Source: Hymenobacter caeli (lineage in GTDB: Bacteria > Bacteroidota > Bacteroidia > Cytophagales > Hymenobacteraceae). Taken from it: 64,000 bases of DNA. The notes beneath the pieces are model-generated. The model was not told where the DNA came from. It did no database searches and saw only the letters and a list, made by a program, of their open reading frames with translations. The first letter of the stretch is position 1. Each line of letters starts with the position of its first letter. The position numbers and the translations under genes were made by a program. The stretch covers positions 348,911 through 412,910 of the forward strand of contig NZ_JABSNP010000001.1 in assembly GCF_013294115.1 (NCBI RefSeq), in the 5' to 3' direction. Shown one piece after another: positions 60,801 through 64,000 of this stretch.

Positions 60801-61311
60801 CCGTGAGTTCGGTATTAATTCCGCCCTCTATGCTAACCGCGCCTTCACCTTCGACCAGGGCCGCGTAGCTGATGCTAAGCTCGGCGAACAATTTGAGTAT
60901 TTTGGTTTTGGCAATACCTTCTTCAACGAGTTGATTGAATTGTGCCGTAAAGCTCAGTTTGGTGGCCAAAGCGGCTTTGCGTCACCCCTACCCATTGGCT
61001 TCACTGGCCCGCACACTCAGGTCCTGGCCCTGCTCACGGCGCAAGTATCTACTGTTCTGGCCACTGGTTCATCAGAGCGGGCTGAGCAGTATCCGGTTTG
61101 CGCTTTCGTCACCCTGCCTGGTGGCGAGCCAGTCCTACCCGAAGATCTCTTTCGCACCGAATGGCAGCCCGGCCAACCCCAACCCGTCCCGTCCCTCAAT
61201 ACCCACCCGAACATGGCGCAACTCCTGCGGCACCAACAAGAAAAAATTAAGGCCCTGCGCCGCCGCGAGTTCAGCTTGAGCAATATTTCGCTCGATGCTG
61301 CTTTGGCCTAG
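57832..61311 (+). CDS. PLD-nuclease/SNF2-helicase fusion, candidate defence effector
   Basis: A 1159-residue protein. An N-terminal helical part is followed by a phospholipase-D-type nuclease domain (about 95-230) with one HxK motif, His186-x-Lys188 in MHTKLYVF, and GSAN at 204-207. The SNF2/RapA-like helicase follows: Walker A DVGLGKT (Lys374), DECH box (472-475), SATPHSGDR, then STEAGGEGINLQFA and QQRIGRVWR (Arg815). About 300 residues of coiled-coil/helical C-terminus complete it. The start is ATG 57832. It probably uses ATP to move on duplex DNA and the PLD site to cut it. DISARM has separate PLD (DrmC) and SNF2 (DrmD) proteins; here they are fused. Confidence 0.85.
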   Translation: MSAPEAFADELHQKLLAEPARGQRMQLNTLLAHFGYRNRSTSLLRQLDELLFARGIRVRTRQHPDDWQWPTLAKTDVLIFELDHSPTAATTRHYKMQTVNEPAPSLALFNKYASQSTEVLLSVAYVDEHMSDHLQQLSRTYGFGVRVVSDYAFNGNIYTRGRIRAKIEAVGQFRTSTGPDGEGIMHTKLYVFRLRDQSVVVFSGSANLTANAWLHRNTESPLVIQSGVPDDPHLALMINAAENNWQQAQPYRNMENLQPGDLVTHPDLGQGEIFRLDGENARVVFGDAIQVVKLADLTRVVDPLTLLATGQGAALARVKARFLGSYLYAQNSLTGEFEDYRIRPVPHQLLALKKFVSSESDGNLLLADDVGLGKTIEAGLIIKDVVRRLGDKARVLILVPASLKAQWLLELREKFGLNFRVWKHDTIAGAEAFSNGSQGCNLLIASYFAAVVGDMEEAILRHMAAYDLVIVDECHRASNDAVQLWKLLRDMRRDAKIGRLLLLSATPHSGDRNKFINLLHLLDQNRFPTSDRALAHERISQPATLQEYVYRNDKLSVTDFKGRPLFRDVMALAEKVELSAPEVDFCEQVVAYIAKLYQAQQKAQGKLAVQIGFVSSIYRKMLASSWKNVLRSMRARLQYRMQQAASEAGDIPPVDAFYDDDDDTLRDEREERDIQKLIKQMSSAEYFKGEAEMLQHIVKAGAELERQKIDTKVDRLTQLVNLPEHRDSKFIIFTQFVKTLEVLRDALGGRDHTAEIQGAISIDDRQREVSKFRNKVRFMISTEAGGEGINLQFASKIINFDMPWNPSRIQQRIGRVWRYGQEQDVSVINFYVLNAISDQRVMQRLDEKVDEMVREYLVNVTFANVPSQLRDALVYDLKMRVLGAVQEEKGAEFENIISELNDKLREDRLQQALDRIQEALAMVTAENDYLTRSVGTEVRDLRTDLAGFYASPDIPYLRLFATTIAEAFEGGMLHNETQKTYTFDLPADKLREFGINSALYANRAFTFDQGRVADAKLGEQFEYFGFGNTFFNELIELCRKAQFGGQSGFASPLPIGFTGPHTQVLALLTAQVSTVLATGSSERAEQYPVCAFVTLPGGEPVLPEDLFRTEWQPGQPQPVPSLNTHPNMAQLLRHQQEKIKALRRREFSLSNISLDAALA

Positions 61312-61331
61312 TTATACATTTGCTATATAAC

Positions 61332-61367
61332 AAAAAGGGCCTTACCAGGAACGGGAAGGCCCTTTTT
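61332..61367. terminator. bidirectional intrinsic terminator
   Basis: A 12-bp stem (aaaaagggcctt with aaggcccttttt) and a 12-base loop, A-run on one side and T-run on the other. It stops both the helicase gene and, on the minus strand, the frameshifted gene. Confidence 0.88.
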
Positions 61368-61398
61368 GGTGCAGTAAGATGTACGGCATTGCACCAGA

Positions 61399-61712
61399 TT
61401 AGCCCTGCTTCCGCAACTCACCAGCGCGATTTTTCTTATTCAGCAGCTCCGTGAGCACGACCACCGCCAAGTGGTACAATACGCGCCAGCGCCCCGCAGA
61501 ATGTAGTCCGTCAACGTGTCTCGGTGTCCTTGCCGCCGCAGCTCCGCGGCCTCCCCCGGTGCCAGGGCCTTGGCGATGTGCAGTTGGTAATCGCCGCTGG
61601 GCAGCACCACCACGCCAATCCGCCGGTTGTGCAAGCGCCGCGTGGCCCCGCGCCGCCTAGTGTACTGTGCCTGCGCGCCAGGTAGATGAGAAGGAGGGGT
61701 AGGAGCTGGCAT
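61399..61712 (-). pseudogene. Small gene with apparent -1 frameshift
   Basis: The minus-strand frame from ATG 61712 gives RRIGVVVLPSGDYQLHIAKALAPG and then DTLTDYILRG, after which it becomes implausible (Trp/Cys/Ser-rich, stop at 61440). A one-base slip in the CCCC run at 61492-61495 (GGGG on the coding strand) restores a sensible end, WRVLYHLAVVVLTELLN and a basic tail stopping at TAA 61399-61401. The total would be about 104 residues. It is either a real decay, a sequencing indel, or programmed -1 frameshifting. The family is unknown. It is divergent from umuD. Confidence 0.55.
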
Positions 61713-61886
61713 AGAAGAAGAAATTAAGAAGTTCGGAGAAAATGCCGGCCCTACCTGAACGTATGGACTGCACCAATAAACCAGATATGCCTTAGCACAA
61801 GCCGTAATCGAGATTTTAATAAATTACACCTTGACTATCTGGTATTTGTAGAAAAGGGGAATCGATACAACTACTAAAGTCTTGCA

Positions 61887-61903
61887 AACTAATTCAATTA
61901 GTT
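61887..61903. promoter_or_regulatory. 17-bp palindromic operator candidate upstream of umuDC
   Basis: aactaatt-c-aattagtt is a perfect dyad with 8-bp arms, 67-83 bases before the umuD start. A second, degenerate form (aacataattagtagtt) lies at 61915-61930. Position and symmetry fit a LexA-type or other repressor binding site for a damage-inducible operon. Confidence 0.5.
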
Positions 61904-61969
61904 GCAGATTTACCAACATAATTAGTAGTTGTTTCGTTTCTACCGCGTATTCATTCTCACTTTCTACTT

Positions 61970-62443
61970 ATGGCCACCGTTGACATCCTGCAAGTCGCCC
62001 GCCACCCCGTGTGGATCATCGAGTGCGAAACCCCCGTCCCCGCCGGCTTTCCCAGCCCCGCCCAGGACCACCACGGCCCCAAAATCGACCTCAACCAAAT
62101 CCTGCTGCCCCACCCGGATTGCACCTACCTGGCCCGCGTCAACGGCACCAGCATGGACGGCCCCCCCTCGCACATCCCCGATGGGGCGCTGTTAGCCGTC
62201 GATTGCTCCCTCAAGCCCGAGCACGGCCACGTCGTCGTCGCCGCGGTCGACGGCGAGTTCACCCTCAAACGCCTGGAAAAGCGCGGCAAGGATTTCTGGC
62301 TGGTGCCCGACAACCCCGCCCACCAGCCCGTCGACCTGGGCTTGCTCGGCCACTTCGAGGTCTGGGGCGTCGCCACCCACGCGGTTATCGAATTGATTAA
62401 CGGCAAGCTGCACGAGCATGTACGCACTCGTCGATTGCAATAA
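61970..62443 (+). CDS. umuD: Translesion polymerase V subunit UmuD, S24 autopeptidase
   Basis: A 157-residue protein. The cleavage site is Ala25-Gly26 in PAGFPSPA, which matches E. coli UmuD Cys24-Gly25 position and context. The nucleophile is Ser61 in NGTSMDG and the general base Lys100 in EFTLKRLE. RecA-DNA filaments stimulate self-cleavage to UmuD', the active partner of UmuC. ATG 61970 is the first in frame after a palindromic AT-rich region. Its end overlaps the umuC start by 26 bases, so the two are translationally coupled. Confidence 0.95.
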   Translation: MATVDILQVARHPVWIIECETPVPAGFPSPAQDHHGPKIDLNQILLPHPDCTYLARVNGTSMDGPPSHIPDGALLAVDCSLKPEHGHVVVAAVDGEFTLKRLEKRGKDFWLVPDNPAHQPVDLGLLGHFEVWGVATHAVIELINGKLHEHVRTRRLQ

Positions 62444-63719
62444 CTTCTACGTTTCGTGCGAGCGGGCCTTCCAGCCCCGGCTCGAAGGCCTGCCCGTGGT
62501 GGTGCTCAGCAACAACGACGGCTGCGTCATTTCTCGCTCCGCCGAGGCCAAGGCCCTGGGCATCGCAATGGGGGCCCCCATGTTCCAACTCCGCCCGCTC
62601 CTCGAGCAGCACCCCGTGCGGGTGCTCTCCAGCAACTACGCCCTCTACGGCGACATGAGCCGCCGCGTCATGGCCTACCTGGCGTCCGCGGCCCCCGAGG
62701 TCGAAATCTATTCCATTGACGAGGCCTTCCTCAACCTCCACGGCCTGGCCCGCTTCTTCAGCCCGCTGGCCGCCTACGCCCAGGGCCTTCGCGCCGAGGT
62801 GCAGCGCCGCACCCACATCCCGACCTGCATCGGCGTCGCCCCCACCAAAACCCTCGCCAAGCTCGCCAACCGCCTCGCCAAGAAATACCCGTCCCTCGAC
62901 GGCGTGCTGGTGCTCGATTCCCCCGCCCGCATCCGCCGGGCCCTCGCCCAGGTGCCCGTCGCCGACGTGTGGGGCGTCGGCCGCCAGTACGCCGCCAAGC
63001 TCCAGGGCCTCGGCCTGGCCACCGCCGCCGACCTGGCCCGTTGCTCCGATGCCTGGGCCCGCCAGCACCTGGGCGGCGTGGTCGGGGCCCGCCTCGTGCG
63101 CGAGCTGCAGGGCTTCCCCTGCCACCAGCTGGCCTCCAGCGAGGACGGCACCCTGGCCCGCCAGAGCCTGGCCCACACCCGCACCTTCGGCCGCCCCCTG
63201 TCCCGCCTCGACGACCTGCGCGGGGCCGTGGCCGCCTTCACGTCCCGCGCCGCCGAAAAGCTCCGCGCCCAGGGCTCCGTAGCGCACGTGCTCACCGTCT
63301 TCATCAGCCAAAACCGCTTTGGCCCCAACCCGCCCCCGCACACCCGCTCCGCCCAGCTCACCCTGCCCACCGGCACCAGCCACACCCCCGAGCTGGCCGG
63401 CCACGCCCACGCCGTGCTCGCCCGCCTCTGGCAAGCCGGCCGCACCTACACCAAAGCCGGCGTCATCCTCGACGGCTTCGAGCGCCCCGGCCCGGCCCAG
63501 CTCCACCTGTTCGCCCCACCCGCCGCGACTCCCCGCCTCCAAGCCGCCGCCCTCATGCAGCAGCTCGACCGCCTAAACGCCCGCTACGGCGCGGCCACCG
63601 TCCAGCTAGCCGCCGCCCTCCCCGCCAAAAACCAGCCCGCCCCGCCCTGGCAAGGCCAGCACCAGCACCGCACCCCCGCCCGCACCACCTCCTGGGACGA
63701 GCTATGGGAAATAGGGTAG
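62418..63719 (+). CDS. umuC: Y-family DNA polymerase V subunit UmuC
   Basis: A 433-residue error-prone polymerase that copies past lesions. The palm begins [14 protein letters not shown] (metal-binding Asp6), continues with [12 protein letters not shown] in the fingers and has SIDEAFL with the catalytic Asp-Glu. The thumb HhH region has [17 protein letters not shown]. The C-terminal little-finger domain and the DUF4113-type tail complete it. The end ([11 protein letters not shown]) resembles the typical C-terminus of bacterial UmuC. The length matches E. coli (422). It overlaps umuD by 26 bases; no gene follows for the rest of the window. Confidence 0.95.
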   Translation: MYALVDCNNFYVSCERAFQPRLEGLPVVVLSNNDGCVISRSAEAKALGIAMGAPMFQLRPLLEQHPVRVLSSNYALYGDMSRRVMAYLASAAPEVEIYSIDEAFLNLHGLARFFSPLAAYAQGLRAEVQRRTHIPTCIGVAPTKTLAKLANRLAKKYPSLDGVLVLDSPARIRRALAQVPVADVWGVGRQYAAKLQGLGLATAADLARCSDAWARQHLGGVVGARLVRELQGFPCHQLASSEDGTLARQSLAHTRTFGRPLSRLDDLRGAVAAFTSRAAEKLRAQGSVAHVLTVFISQNRFGPNPPPHTRSAQLTLPTGTSHTPELAGHAHAVLARLWQAGRTYTKAGVILDGFERPGPAQLHLFAPPAATPRLQAAALMQQLDRLNARYGAATVQLAAALPAKNQPAPPWQGQHQHRTPARTTSWDELWEIG

Positions 63720-63934
63720 GAGAGGGCCCACAACGATTAGAAAGTCATGCCCATCTGGCATCCGCGTAGTTAAAGCATCTCTATCTCGATGGTATAGTAT
63801 AATATAATAAACCGCACTACTTACGCTATGCAAAATTAATTCGACGTTCACTTCCCCATTAGGGCTCGAATAGAAGCTTCAGCCGATCTGCGCACCTTCA
63901 CATTCTATAAGCTTCCCCTAAAAGTGAGCCAGTC

Positions 63935-63976
63935 AAAAATAGAGAGAAGTAGTAACTTTTCACTTCTTCTATTTTT
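63935..63976. terminator. probable terminator downstream of umuC
   Basis: Inverted arms aaaaatagagagaagt (63935-63950) and acttcttctattttt (63962-63976), with one bulge, form an AT-rich hairpin with A/T flanks. The 281 bases after umuC otherwise show no gene. The last ten bases (aaaagccgct) may start another hairpin cut by the window edge. Confidence 0.55.
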
Positions 63977-64000
63977 AACTATTCATGAAAAAAAGCCGCT

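Noticed and set aside
1..64000. CRISPR array
   Set aside because: No regularly spaced direct repeats; the only tandem repeats are a 16-mer pair and a hexamer run.

Overview
The window reads as a chromosome segment of a GC-rich Bacteroidota, most likely Hymenobacter or a close relative (Cytophagales). This is inferred from the gene types: a carboxypeptidase-regulatory-type TonB receptor paired with a DUF4249 lipoprotein, OmpA proteins with PD40 repeats, very GC-rich coding with AT-rich intergenic patches, no strong Shine-Dalgarno sequences, and many long inverted repeats at gene ends. No rRNA, intact tRNA, CRISPR array, transposase or integrase was found.

Bases 1-41,400 look like ordinary chromosome. 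They hold a transporter fragment, rarA (replication stress), sppA and an M1 peptidase (envelope proteolysis), purine nucleoside phosphorylase, a DUF4249/TonB-receptor pair, thioredoxin, sbcC and sbcD (same strand but separated), a persulfide-dioxygenase-like MBL/rhodanese protein, an amino-acid permease, an LRR lipoprotein, two amidohydrolase-family proteins, two OmpA-family proteins with PD40-like repeats, a TPR protein, an AI-2E family transporter and a fatty-acid desaturase. An AT-rich phosphodiester-glycosidase-like gene at 20.0-20.7 kb stands out as probably acquired.

Bases 41,820-47,112 form a phage-like early module: a CI/LexA-type S24 repressor, a divergent small gene across a palindromic operator, an excisionase-like HTH protein, an unknown protein, a DUF1376 replication protein, a DnaB helicase and a cytosine-methylase-like protein. 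No capsid, terminase or integrase gene follows.

Bases 47,273-61,311 are a defence-type island. They hold an orphan gene, a tightly packed operon (Panacea-domain antitoxin-like protein, small unknown toxin candidate, YgjP-like metallopeptidase), a type I restriction-modification operon (hsdM-hsdS-hsdR), a tRNA 3'-end-like remnant next to hsdM, and a divergent pair made of a DUF4145 zinc-ribbon protein and a large PLD-nuclease/SNF2-helicase fusion. The last pair and the Panacea operon are the best candidates for little-described systems.

Bases 61,399-63,719 carry a small gene with an apparent frameshift and, divergent from it, an overlapping umuD-umuC operon for error-prone translesion synthesis. 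The repressor at 41.8 kb and UmuD at 62 kb both have the Ser/Lys S24 autoproteolysis signature, so both would be expected to respond to RecA-dependent DNA damage signalling.
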